A stretch of 14,050 nt of DNA, taken from assembly GCA_017508315.1 (NCBI GenBank), contig JAFVZE010000040.1:1-14050 (forward strand), read 5' to 3'. Positions within the stretch are counted from its first letter, which is position 1. Each line of letters begins with the position of its first letter. Position numbers and translations under genes: made by a program. Source of the stretch: Kiritimatiellia bacterium (GTDB taxonomy: Bacteria > Verrucomicrobiota > Kiritimatiellia > RFP12 > UBA1067). Shown piece by piece: positions 1 to 7,515 of this stretch. Under the pieces are notes generated by a model that did no database searches, was not told where the DNA came from, and saw only the letters and a list, made by a program, of their open reading frames with translations.

Positions 1-1008
1 CCCGCACGAGCGGATATCCACTTCAATCCTCGTAAATCGCTTCGTGAACACCGGACCGCAGCCGCCGCCTTTATTCGCCCACACGACGACGCGCACATCC
101 TCCGGAATGCGGATGCCGTGCGCCAGAAGCGCCGTCAACGCCCCCATTGCGAAATAATCATCGGCAAGATAAAGTACATCCGGCAGCCAGCCGCGACCTT
201 CATCCCTGAACTTCCGTTCGAAAATCCCGACCGCCAACTCCGCAATCGACGCTCCGTCCGCGGCAAAGAGCCCATTCTTGCCGATTTCCATTTTCTCCGC
301 TCCGACCCCGTCGATTTCCAAGATACCTTCCGGAACCATCTCATCCCACAACGACGCCAAAAGAACGGATTTCGGTTTGCACCGGCGGCAATGCTCCTCA
401 AATCCGGAAAACGCCGCCGCCGCGTCGAAGCGCACCAGTCCGGCGCAATGTTCCGGGCGGTATCCGTCGGAGGCGAGTCTGACGAACGGCACGCCTTCGG
501 CTGAAAGCCGTTCGGCGATCGCCTTTTTATCATGCAGCAGAATAACCAGATCAACGCGTTGACGCAAAACGGTCTTGAGCATCGAGAAATCGAAACTGCC
601 GTTTTCCCGGCGCGGAACCGAGGCTATCAGGAAAAGATATCCGGCTTTGGTGAGTTCGTCGCGAAGCATGCCGCTGATTGCATTTACGACCGGATTGGAC
701 GCTCCCGGCGGAACGACGATGAGCACCTGTCCTTTCCAAAGCGCTTCCCCGGCCCCGCAAACGACGCTTCCGACTTTCGGGCGGGGATTCAGCAATCCCT
801 CTTCGGTGAGACTCGCGACGGCGCGCTCCACATTGACGCGCCCCACCTCAAGCATGGATGCGAGCGCGCGGATGGGCGGCAGCAGCTCCCCGGGCCTGTA
901 GAAGCCGGTCTGTATCAAACGCCTGAGACCATCGGCGATCTGCGCGGCGAGATTTCCCCGCCGTCCCCGGTCGACGGAGAACGGCGGCTTTTTGTATTCA
1001 CTGTCCAT
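1..1008 (-). CDS. GntR-type HTH regulator with LacI-like ligand-binding domain (partial, C-terminus off the window)
   Basis: I translated this frame directly: 336 codons without a stop from ATG at 1008 to the window edge. Residues about 15-85 form a GntR winged helix: LAAQIADGLRRLI, then FYRPGELLPPIRALA and VNVERAVASLTEEGLL, ending in the wing around RPKVGSVV. From about residue 94 (GQVLIVVPPG) to the edge it looks like a periplasmic-binding-protein/LacI sensor fold (VDLVILLHDKKAIAERL; DVLYLADDYFAMGALTALLAHGIRIPEDV). Proteins of this build are normally sugar-responsive DNA-binding regulators in the cytoplasm. An AGAGG lies only 2 nt before the ATG, which is close for a Shine-Dalgarno. The next in-frame Met (residue 52) is inside the HTH, so 1008 is kept. 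It follows the SUMF1-like gene by 48 nt on the same strand and may control the DUF4838 operon; that link is inference. The ligand is unknown. Confidence 0.88.
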   Translation of the reverse strand, partial: MDSEYKKPPFSVDRGRRGNLAAQIADGLRRLIQTGFYRPGELLPPIRALASMLEVGRVNVERAVASLTEEGLLNPRPKVGSVVCGAGEALWKGQVLIVVPPGASNPVVNAISGMLRDELTKAGYLFLIASVPRRENGSFDFSMLKTVLRQRVDLVILLHDKKAIAERLSAEGVPFVRLASDGYRPEHCAGLVRFDAAAAFSGFEEHCRRCKPKSVLLASLWDEMVPEGILEIDGVGAEKMEIGKNGLFAADGASIAELAVGIFERKFRDEGRGWLPDVLYLADDYFAMGALTALLAHGIRIPEDVRVVVWANKGGGCGPVFTKRFTRIEVDIRSCG

Positions 1009-1015
1009 ATCCTCT

Positions 1016-1056
1016 GATTTCCCGAAGTGCCGATATTATCACCCGATGCGGAAATC
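1016..1056. repeat. 7-bp inverted repeat in the gap before the GntR-type regulator gene
   Basis: GATTTCC (1016-1022) and GGAAATC (1050-1056) are exact reverse complements flanking a 27-nt AT-richer core that contains GATAATAT on the minus strand. They fill almost the whole gap between the SUMF1-like stop codon and the regulator start. This could be an autoregulatory operator, or chance: seven base pairs with a long loop is weak evidence. No good -35 box is seen for a promoter here. Confidence 0.25.
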
Positions 1057-2325
1057 TCATTCCATCACGATCGTAAGCCGCGCCGCGCATGAGCCTTCGG
1101 CCGACTGCAGTGCGACTGCAGACGCACTTGTGCACTTGTCGGAAAGCCAATGTTCGTCATTGAGCGCGGTCGCATACTGTCCGCCTCCGCATGCCGCCAT
1201 ATAACGGTTCTTTATTTCCCATCCGGTATCCGCCTCGTCCTGCATCGGCCCAACCGGATCCCAAAGCGGCTCCGATGTAATGTACTTGGTAACTTTATCA
1301 AGCGTCCACTCCGCGACATTGCCGTGCATATCATATAATCCCCACGAATTGGGCTCTTTCATTCCCGCTTCGTGTATTTTCTGTCCAGCGGTAGACTTGC
1401 ACCAGGCAACCTTTTCCAAATCGGCAAGCGTATCGCCGTTGCAATATTTAGCCGACGATCCCGCGCGGCAGGCGAACTCCCACTCCGAACGCGTCGGCAG
1501 GTCCACCATAATGCCGCCGCCGAGACTGGTACGGATGGTCTTCATGTGCATATCGACTTTCTCGTGCCTGTTCGACGGCCAGTTGAATTCCGAGTTGCCG
1601 ATCGGATGCCCTCGCCAGGTGGCAAAATTCGTCCGGTGCGGCAAGAGCGAGGTCCCGTCGATAGATTCCCCCGGCATGAGTTTTTTCATCTGACTGCATG
1701 TGGCCTCATAGATCGCCATCCAGTAGTCATACGAAAATGTCACATAGTGATAGCAGTCGCGATGAGGTTCCGTTTCGGTGTTTCCCATCCTCCACGTAAC
1801 TCCCGTGGCGGGAATCCGGCGGAACACCATGCGATCGGTTTTGTAGAGAATATTGGTCACACCGAGCGGAATCTGTTCGGCGTCGGGATAATAACGGTCG
1901 GCAGAGCGGTCGGCGGGTTTGGTGAGATCCAAAACCCAGTACGCGGGCGGCGAATTGGTCGCCCAGACCGTTATCTGCGCCTTGACCTGACCCTCGGGCA
2001 GAGTAAATTCCGGCATCCCTTCCTTGGTCGGATACCACAGAATCTTGCGCTTGCCCTGCGCTACAACTTTGTTTACATCGCCGAAAAGCGTCGTGAGGTT
2101 TTCGCTGCCGACGCTCACGGCAGCCTCGCCGACGGCGTTGGTGAGAATGTCGACGGTGACGATTCCCGATTCGGCATCGCCTTCGGATGCGCCGGAAAGC
2201 GTGTATTCTATTACAACCGTACGCATCCCGTTCTGTTTGACCGATATCGAATCGGCATCGATTACCGGCACTGCGGCGAATACCGACGAAGCCCCGAACG
2301 CTGCGAGTATTATCAGTTTTTTCAT
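1057..2325 (-). CDS. Exported SUMF1/FGE-like (formylglycine-generating enzyme family) protein, probably non-catalytic
   Basis: 422 residues from the ATG at 2325. The reading frame extends to an ATG at 2346, but 2325 has AAGGA 7 nt upstream and begins a clean signal peptide (MKKLIILAAFGASSVFA), so it is preferred. Residues about 25-125 are a beta-rich, Ig-like extension; about 165-422 are a SUMF1 fold. Family landmarks are FRRIPATGVTWRMGN (169-182), LPTRSEWEFACRAG (276-289) and PNSWGLYDMHGNVAEW (325-340). The usual C-terminal RGGSW stretch is replaced by ACGGGQYAT (378-386), and I see no pair of cysteines where the FGE catalytic pair should be. Formylglycine formation is therefore unlikely; ligand binding or a structural role fits better. 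It lies 45 nt after the small exported protein gene with no visible terminator between them. The substrate or partner is unknown. Confidence 0.85.
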   Translation of the reverse strand: MKKLIILAAFGASSVFAAVPVIDADSISVKQNGMRTVVIEYTLSGASEGDAESGIVTVDILTNAVGEAAVSVGSENLTTLFGDVNKVVAQGKRKILWYPTKEGMPEFTLPEGQVKAQITVWATNSPPAYWVLDLTKPADRSADRYYPDAEQIPLGVTNILYKTDRMVFRRIPATGVTWRMGNTETEPHRDCYHYVTFSYDYWMAIYEATCSQMKKLMPGESIDGTSLLPHRTNFATWRGHPIGNSEFNWPSNRHEKVDMHMKTIRTSLGGGIMVDLPTRSEWEFACRAGSSAKYCNGDTLADLEKVAWCKSTAGQKIHEAGMKEPNSWGLYDMHGNVAEWTLDKVTKYITSEPLWDPVGPMQDEADTGWEIKNRYMAACGGGQYATALNDEHWLSDKCTSASAVALQSAEGSCAARLTIVME

Positions 2326-2370
2326 AATCTCATCCTTTGTTGTCATAAGTTGAAAATTTACGGGCGGTTC

Positions 2371-2640
2371 TTACCTGACGATCATTATCAGCCCCTGCCG
2401 ATAACTGGTAAGCCCCTTCTCGAACATCTTTTCATACACCCTTGATGCAGGACCGGTCGTAAGACCCGGCATCGCCGCCGACACGATGCGGCTGCCGGTA
2501 CGCTCCGTCGGCGCAACAAAATAAAAGACGCTTGCCGCGCCCGGCTCGGGGATCGTCGCCGGATCGGGACTTAACGCTTCTGCGGCAAACGCCCCGGCTG
2601 CGATGCCGGCGGCAATCGCACATGATGCAATTTTACTCAT
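2371..2640 (-). CDS. Small exported protein of unknown function, coupled to the DUF4838 gene
   Basis: 89 residues. The ATG at 2640 overlaps the TGA of the DUF4838 gene as ATGA, so translation is probably coupled. The start of the small gene also lies just inside the GAAGGAGGAGAA-like purine run at the end of the DUF4838 gene, a good ribosome-binding site. The N-terminus, MSKIASCAIAAGIAAGAFA, looks like a signal peptide, with cleavage likely near residue 19 or 20. The mature part has a Pro-rich start (DPATIPEPG), then VFYFVAPTERTG, and ends KGLTSYRQGLIMIVR. I do not recognise a family. Its context, between two exported carbohydrate-type proteins, suggests a periplasmic or surface accessory role. 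That is inference only. Confidence 0.6.
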   Translation of the reverse strand: MSKIASCAIAAGIAAGAFAAEALSPDPATIPEPGAASVFYFVAPTERTGSRIVSAAMPGLTTGPASRVYEKMFEKGLTSYRQGLIMIVR

Positions 2641-4952
2641 TTCTCCTCCTTCAATCCGGAATCGTCGCCGACCCGGAAAATTTCGATTTTATCCATCTCC
2701 ATGCGGTCGCTCTGCACGAAAAGGCAAATTCCGTCATGAATCAAAAGCGGCAGCTTCTGAAGCTCTGCAAAATCGAACTCTCCGACATCGTACCAGCGCC
2801 AATCCTGCCGTGAGACGTCGCTCAGGCAAACCTCTTTGCGGGTCTGTCCGGGTGCGCTCGGCAGCCAGCGCACGACCAATCCGCCTGCAAAAGCGTAGTT
2901 GCGATCATCTCCGAACTTCGCCGTCCGCGACTCCTCGGCCTTCATCCGCAGATGCGCTCTAACGCGGTATTTGACCCCGGGATCGCAGGCGATGAGACGA
3001 ATCGGCAGCTGCCAACCGAAACGCTGCGAATAAAGCATCTTATCCGCAGACACCGTTGCCGCGCCGCCCGACTTCTCCGGCGGCAACAGGTGTTCAAGTT
3101 TCCGAAAATTCTCCTTCAGAACGACATGCCGCGTTTTGTACGTCTCGGAAAGCGAGACCTTGCGGCCGTTTTTTTCCGCTTCGTCGCAAAGCGCGTTGAA
3201 TTCCGACGCAAGCGGCTTCATCGCCTCAATTTCCGCGAAAGCGGCGGACGGGTTCTCCGTAAGCCATACTTCCTTGTAGTTCCGTTCGTACCTGCGCTTG
3301 AGCATCGCGTAAAGCACCGGCAAGCGCCCCATCCGCACATTGTAGAGCCGCACCGGATCGTCTTTTACCGACGCTTCCGCCTTGCGCCAGAGAAGCAGCA
3401 GTTCCTCAAGTTCGACATCCTCAAGCGGCAGATTTTCCGAGTATATCCCGGACCACAATCCCGATTTCTCCGGATTGTGGTTCTGCACATCCCCTTTCGA
3501 GCGACCGAACGCCGCATAAAGCTTCTTAATATAATCCTTAACAAACGGCGATGCCGCGCCGTAATAGCCGTCGAGAAAACGTTTGATTACCGGCGCGACC
3601 GGCTGATCCGGGTTCCACATCATCTTTGCCATCAAATACGTTTTCAGCTCGGCTAAATCGGCATGGTAACCGTCGCCCCCGCCTTGGGAACCGATCCACC
3701 GCGCGCCGTTATCCCTGAAGAAACGGTAATTGGGCGCAATTGAGCCGAGGTCAGGAAACGGATGAAGGTAATTGCTGAAGTTGACGCAATAGTCGTATAT
3801 GCGCAGATTGCGGCAGATCGCCCCCCAGCCGCGCAGATCCTCGCAGAACTTCATCGTGTTCGGGTGCCGCGAGCGTTCGAAGGGTTCCGAGAATGAGCAC
3901 TCGAACGAACACAGAACCACCATCACGTTTCGTCGCGGCCTGATCTTCTTCGGCGCGCGGCGCGTATGCTGATACGCGAACGTCGTTATCATCGCGTCCG
4001 GAAACTCTTCTTCTATCGCTTCGGCCACGGCATTGGCGAATTTTATGTTCGGTCCGCTCTGACTTCCCTCTTCATCGGCACAGGCTTTACACTCGGCGCA
4101 TCTGCACCAGCCGGCGCAATCGTTCTGCGCGATACTGACCGCCGTCGCGTCTTTTTCCTCGCGTAAATACTCACGCACCTTGCCGATGACATACGACAAA
4201 ACTTCCGGATTGGAATAACATATCTGCCAGGCGCCGAACGCCTGCCTCTTTCCGTCAATTTCGCAGAACCATTCCGGATGCCGCGCGAAATGCTCTTTGG
4301 GAACTACTATCCGCCCGATAGAACCGTCGGAGCGGAGATTGCGCGCGTATTTTACAGCCGGGCCTCCGTATTCGCTTTTGGTATTGCGCCCGTTGTAGCG
4401 CAACCTTGCGTTGAAACGTTCATTGTCCGACTCGCGGAACGTGTGCCGCCAAGTCGTATAACGCCCGTCGAAAGCCGGCTTATCGGCAAAATCCAAATTC
4501 AGCGGGACTTCAAAAGAATCGAGTTCGGGGACTTTCTCGCACCACGGCGCGAACCAGTCGCATCCGCCGAAACGTTCCAAAAGCTCATACACTCCGTAGA
4601 GAACTCCGCGTCCGCCTCCGCCGGTAATCAAGAGTCTGCCGCCGTCGACCGTCAGACGGAACGCATCCGGATGCCCGATGCCGGCAACATCTTTCCCGAG
4701 CAGCACCGCGTTCTTTCGCGCGCATCGGTCATTCCCGGTCAGGATCGGAAGCTCCACCCCGGTCATCCGCCGCACGAACGTCCGCAATTCTCCGGCAGCG
4801 TATTTTTCCGCTTCAGACGCATCCGCCGCCACCGCTATCGCGCAGGACGGACTCTTGCCGCGTTCGGCAACGGTGAAACTTTCGCCTGCCGTCAGAGCGG
4901 AGACTTCCATGCCGAACAGCACCGGCACACAGATTTTCACAAGTTTTTTCAC
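2637..4952 (-). CDS. Secreted DUF4838 protein (glycosidase-like, alpha-glucuronidase/GH20-like N-terminal domain)
   Basis: 771 residues from GTG at 4952. An in-frame TAG lies three codons upstream, so no earlier start exists. KKLVKICVPVLFG begins a signal peptide. Residues about 25-155 match the GH67/GH20b-type N-terminal domain (ASEAEKYAAGELRTFVRRMTG at 45-65; GVLYGVYELLERFGGCDWFAPWCEKVP at 116-142). Residues about 165-470 carry DUF4838 landmarks: VSIAQNDCAGWCRCAECKAC (271-290), EEGSQSGPNIKFANAVAEAI (293-312), the TTFAYQHTRRAPKKIRPRRNV region (322-342) and CSFECSFSEPF (347-357). The four-cysteine WCRCAECKAC cluster is typical of the family. The rest is helical, then a beta-rich C-terminus. 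The family is tied to polysaccharide use, but no reaction is firmly assigned. It is first in a minus-strand run of exported proteins and a regulator, behind a very strong promoter with operator-like repeats. Confidence 0.92.
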   Translation of the reverse strand: MKKLVKICVPVLFGMEVSALTAGESFTVAERGKSPSCAIAVAADASEAEKYAAGELRTFVRRMTGVELPILTGNDRCARKNAVLLGKDVAGIGHPDAFRLTVDGGRLLITGGGGRGVLYGVYELLERFGGCDWFAPWCEKVPELDSFEVPLNLDFADKPAFDGRYTTWRHTFRESDNERFNARLRYNGRNTKSEYGGPAVKYARNLRSDGSIGRIVVPKEHFARHPEWFCEIDGKRQAFGAWQICYSNPEVLSYVIGKVREYLREEKDATAVSIAQNDCAGWCRCAECKACADEEGSQSGPNIKFANAVAEAIEEEFPDAMITTFAYQHTRRAPKKIRPRRNVMVVLCSFECSFSEPFERSRHPNTMKFCEDLRGWGAICRNLRIYDYCVNFSNYLHPFPDLGSIAPNYRFFRDNGARWIGSQGGGDGYHADLAELKTYLMAKMMWNPDQPVAPVIKRFLDGYYGAASPFVKDYIKKLYAAFGRSKGDVQNHNPEKSGLWSGIYSENLPLEDVELEELLLLWRKAEASVKDDPVRLYNVRMGRLPVLYAMLKRRYERNYKEVWLTENPSAAFAEIEAMKPLASEFNALCDEAEKNGRKVSLSETYKTRHVVLKENFRKLEHLLPPEKSGGAATVSADKMLYSQRFGWQLPIRLIACDPGVKYRVRAHLRMKAEESRTAKFGDDRNYAFAGGLVVRWLPSAPGQTRKEVCLSDVSRQDWRWYDVGEFDFAELQKLPLLIHDGICLFVQSDRMEMDKIEIFRVGDDSGLKEEK

Positions 4953-4990
4953 TTGTCCCTAATTATAGGACAATAGGGACAATATGTCAA
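4953..4990 (-). promoter_or_regulatory. Consensus sigma-70 promoter overlaid with TTGTCC/GGGACAA operator repeats, driving the DUF4838 gene
   Basis: On the minus strand, -35 TTGACA (4990-4985), a 17-nt spacer and -10 TATAAT (4967-4962) match the textbook consensus at all 12 positions. The spacer holds two direct copies of TATTGTCC, 9 nt apart. An inverted copy, TAGGGACAA in plus-strand reading (4974-4982), pairs exactly with TTGTCCCTA (4953-4961). The elements cover the spacer, the -10 box and the predicted transcription start, as expected for a repressor site. The GntR/LacI-like regulator at the left end is the obvious candidate binder (inference). The predicted +1 falls about 4955-4953, at or next to the GTG start codon. 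Confidence 0.8.
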
Positions 4991-5009
4991 TCCCGCGCAC
5001 ATCCGGTTT

Positions 5010-5018
5010 TGATATAAT
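5010..5018 (+). promoter_or_regulatory. Extended -10 promoter for the ECF sigma factor gene
   Basis: TGATATAAT fits the extended -10 form (TG, one base, TATAAT). No convincing -35 box is found 16-18 nt upstream, which extended -10 promoters can do without. The predicted start of transcription is near 5025, only about 6 nt before the ATG, so the message would be almost leaderless. Confidence 0.55.
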
Positions 5019-5030
5019 ACTTGAAACGCT

Positions 5031-5522
5031 ATGACCATTGCGGAACATTACGACATTCTTGCGCCAAAGCTGACGAACTGGCTCGTGGCCACCGGCTCTT
5101 CCGTCGAGCAGGCCAGAGACTTGACGCAAGCGACGTTCCTTAAATTATGGTCAATGCGGGAAAAACTCCGCGACAGCGACATCGCGGTGTCGGCGCTGAT
5201 CTTCACGATAGCCCGGAATCTGCGCAAGAACGAAGTGCGCGACGGCAGGCGCCTCGTATTCACCGACGACATCCCGTCCGACGCGACCATCGCGCAGCCC
5301 GCCCCTCCGCCCTCCGACGGCGCCTATCTCCGGCGCCGCATCTCCGACGCGCTCGCCAAACTGCCCGCACCGCTGCGGGAGGCCTACACCCTTTTTCAGA
5401 TCGCGCGCCTCCCGATCGCCGAAATCGCCCGAGAGACGCGGACGGCCGAGAATCTCGTCAAGGTTCGCATACACCGCGCCAAGATGAAACTGCGTGTTTT
5501 TCTCGCCGACCTGGAAATCTGA
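5031..5522 (+). CDS. ECF-type RNA polymerase sigma factor
   Basis: 163 residues. Sigma region 2 spans about residues 5-75 (VEQARDLTQATFLKLWSM at 25-42; SALIFTIARNLRKNEVRD at 54-71). A Pro-rich linker covers about 78-95. Region 4 spans about 103-155 (ALAKLPAPLREAYTLFQIA at 107-125, then the HTH LPIAEIARETRTAENLVKVR at 127-146). There is no region 1.1 or 3, so it belongs to the ECF group. It would direct core polymerase to a small regulon. A TGA in frame three codons before the ATG, and no other Met until residue 42 inside region 2, fix the start; there is no Shine-Dalgarno. It is divergent from the DUF4838 operon and convergent with sctU. No anti-sigma factor gene is adjacent. Control of the neighbouring secretion genes is possible but not shown. 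Confidence 0.88.
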   Translation: MTIAEHYDILAPKLTNWLVATGSSVEQARDLTQATFLKLWSMREKLRDSDIAVSALIFTIARNLRKNEVRDGRRLVFTDDIPSDATIAQPAPPPSDGAYLRRRISDALAKLPAPLREAYTLFQIARLPIAEIARETRTAENLVKVRIHRAKMKLRVFLADLEI

Positions 5523-5626
5523 CAAGCCGTCCCCGACTCAACCTTCCACCCGGCAAATGAATACGGCGAACTCGACCGGTGCGGAAACCCCCTCCCCGAC
5601 GAACAAATTCACATCGCAAGGCGCAA

Positions 5627-6730
5627 TTACCGCGGCGGCGGAAGCGGAATCTCGTCGAGCTCGCGCTCTTCACGGCGGGCGTCCTCCAGGCGCTTGACCC
5701 ATTTAAGGACTTCCGCCACCGGCTCTACGAGTTCGACCGGGATGAAATCCTCGACTTTGCCCTGCGCGTAGAGACGCCTTGCCAGCAAAACGTCCTCCAT
5801 TATCGGCAGCCCTTCTTCAAGGGCGGTTTCGCGCACGATTTTCGCGATCCGGTCCGCCGCGGCGACGACGATCTTCGGCAGCGGGGCTTCTTCAGGGCGG
5901 TAGCGGATGCCGATCGCAAGATGCGTCGGGTTCGTGATGACGACATCGGCCTGGCGCGTCGCCGCGACAGGGTCCGGGCCGTTGAGGATCTCTTCGCGGA
6001 ACTGCCGCTGCGCCCGCTTGATTTCGGCCGAACCCTCCATCTCCCTGTACTCGCGCTTCACCTCGTCCTTGGTCATCATCATCTGCCGGATATAGTCGCG
6101 CCCCTGAAAGACGCGGTCCACGGCGGCGATCACGACATATCCGAACACCGTGTAGCCGGCAAGACGCCTGAGCATCAGCGACACGCACGGAAAGATGTCA
6201 TCGACCGTTCCGTAGCACATCGTGAGAAGTTGCGGAACCGACGCCCAGATGATTTTCCAGACGAGATACCCGAGAAAGACGACCTTGACGACATTCTTCA
6301 GAAATTCGAAGAGATTCTTCTTGGCGAATATCCGCTTGACCCCTTCCGCGGGATTCAGTTTGCCCATATCCGGCTTGATCGGATCGAGGGTGAAAAGAAA
6401 ACCGATCTGGACCGTATTGGCCGCCACGCCGACGACCGCCGAACAGAGCACGAAAATGAACGAATGCTTGCAGATCACGACGAGCGCGAGCTTCAACGCT
6501 TCGCGCGACCCGGCAGACGACGGTTCTCCGACGCTTGAGGCGACATGACCCATAAGATCGGAGAAGTCATCGACCAGCGTCATGCCGAGAACGGCGCAGA
6601 GGCAGAATCCGATAATCAGCAGCGCGGTCGATACCATATCCCGCGAAATGCAGACCTGTCCCCTGCCGCGGGCGTCGCGCAGCTTCTTAGGAGTGGGCAT
6701 TTCCGTTTTCTCTCCGCCCTCCTCCGCCAT
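5627..6730 (-). CDS. sctU: SctU, type III secretion export switch protein (FlhB/YscU family)
   Basis: 367 residues, a full length for the family. The N-terminus EKTEMPTPKKLRDARGRGQV (7-26) is the classic SctU/FlhB opening. Hydrophobic segments follow at about 33-50, 80-110, 147-170 and 185-205. The cytoplasmic domain has the autocleavage motif NPTH at 267-270 (ADVVITNPTHLAIGIRY), then a C-terminal part including LARRLY and ending in a charged and Pro-rich tail. Self-cleavage between Asn and Pro underlies the switch from early to middle/late substrates in this family. The ATG at 6730 overlaps the sctT stop by one base (TGATG) and has AAGGAGG 7 nt upstream. It is the last gene of the cluster; no terminator is visible in the 104 nt before the convergent sigma gene. 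Company of sctJ, sctK-like and sctO, without flagellar genes, argues for injectisome rather than flagellum. Confidence 0.95.
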   Translation of the reverse strand: MAEEGGEKTEMPTPKKLRDARGRGQVCISRDMVSTALLIIGFCLCAVLGMTLVDDFSDLMGHVASSVGEPSSAGSREALKLALVVICKHSFIFVLCSAVVGVAANTVQIGFLFTLDPIKPDMGKLNPAEGVKRIFAKKNLFEFLKNVVKVVFLGYLVWKIIWASVPQLLTMCYGTVDDIFPCVSLMLRRLAGYTVFGYVVIAAVDRVFQGRDYIRQMMMTKDEVKREYREMEGSAEIKRAQRQFREEILNGPDPVAATRQADVVITNPTHLAIGIRYRPEEAPLPKIVVAAADRIAKIVRETALEEGLPIMEDVLLARRLYAQGKVEDFIPVELVEPVAEVLKWVKRLEDARREERELDEIPLPPPR

Positions 6731-7515
6731 CAGCCGCCCTCCTTGAGTATCTTCATGACCGGATGGAGTATCTCGGACTCCCGGGCGTACATGAGCATAT
6801 CCATGATGAACGGCAGATAGATGACGAGAAGCGCGATGCCGAGAGCGGACTTCACCGGCATCGACAGGAAGAACACGTTGAGCTGCGGCGCGGTGCGGTT
6901 GACGAGCCCGAGCCCGAGCGTGGCGAGAAACATCACGATTATGACCGGCGCGGACACCACAAGCGTCCGGCGCAGCATGTCGTCGAGGATAAAGAGAATA
7001 TTGGAAGCCGCTTCTGAGGTCATTTCAAGACCTGGCGCGAACACCGGATAGATGTCATAACTCCTGTAGAGCGCACCGAGCAGGATCAGTACCGCGCCGC
7101 TGACGAAAAACATGCACGAGGCCAGCTGCGTAAAGAAAATGCCGAATGTGGAGACCTGCGCTCCGCTCAACGGCGAATACACCTCGCCCATAGTCGCGCC
7201 GCGCTGGTTGTCGATGAAATTGCCGACGCTTTCGGCGATCCAGAACGGCACGGCCGCGAAAAATCCGATGACGAATCCGATGAACGCCTCTTTCAGCGCC
7301 AGAAACGCGAACATCCACAGATCGGGCTCCCCCGGCGGCATGGAACCGTGGATGGCCGGGATCGCCAGAAACGAGAACGCGAGCACGGCGGCGCGGCGGG
7401 CGACGCCGGGAATCATGGAATCGGCGAGCGCGGGACATATCGCGAAGGCTCCGCCGATGCGAGCCGTTGCGATGACGGCGGCGAGAATCCAGCGGTGAAA
7501 CTCCACGTAGTGCAT
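6730..7515 (-). CDS. sctT: SctT, type III secretion export gate membrane protein (FliR/YscT family)
   Basis: 261 residues, the usual size. Several membrane segments are seen (about 10-30, 40-57, 70-95, 128-148, 185-207, 222-242). The conserved signature FIDNQRGATMGEVYSPLSGA lies at about 100-119, and RTAPQLNVFFLSMPVKSALGI is near 206-226. In known systems SctT joins SctR and SctS in the helical export gate in the inner membrane. The ATG at 7515 directly abuts the sctS stop, and GGAAG lies 6 nt before it. The stop shares one base with the sctU start, which supports coupled translation. Confidence 0.95.
   Translation of the reverse strand: MHYVEFHRWILAAVIATARIGGAFAICPALADSMIPGVARRAAVLAFSFLAIPAIHGSMPPGEPDLWMFAFLALKEAFIGFVIGFFAAVPFWIAESVGNFIDNQRGATMGEVYSPLSGAQVSTFGIFFTQLASCMFFVSGAVLILLGALYRSYDIYPVFAPGLEMTSEAASNILFILDDMLRRTLVVSAPVIIVMFLATLGLGLVNRTAPQLNVFFLSMPVKSALGIALLVIYLPFIMDMLMYARESEILHPVMKILKEGG

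Noticed and set aside
1372..2445. Long plus-strand open frame (357 codons) opposite the SUMF1-like gene
   Set aside because: It is rich in Arg, His and Gly with no recognisable domain and lies antisense to a clear SUMF1 fold; a shadow of the real gene.
5523..5626. Bidirectional terminator expected between the convergent sigma gene and sctU
   Set aside because: I found no convincing stem with a T-run on either strand in these 104 nt.
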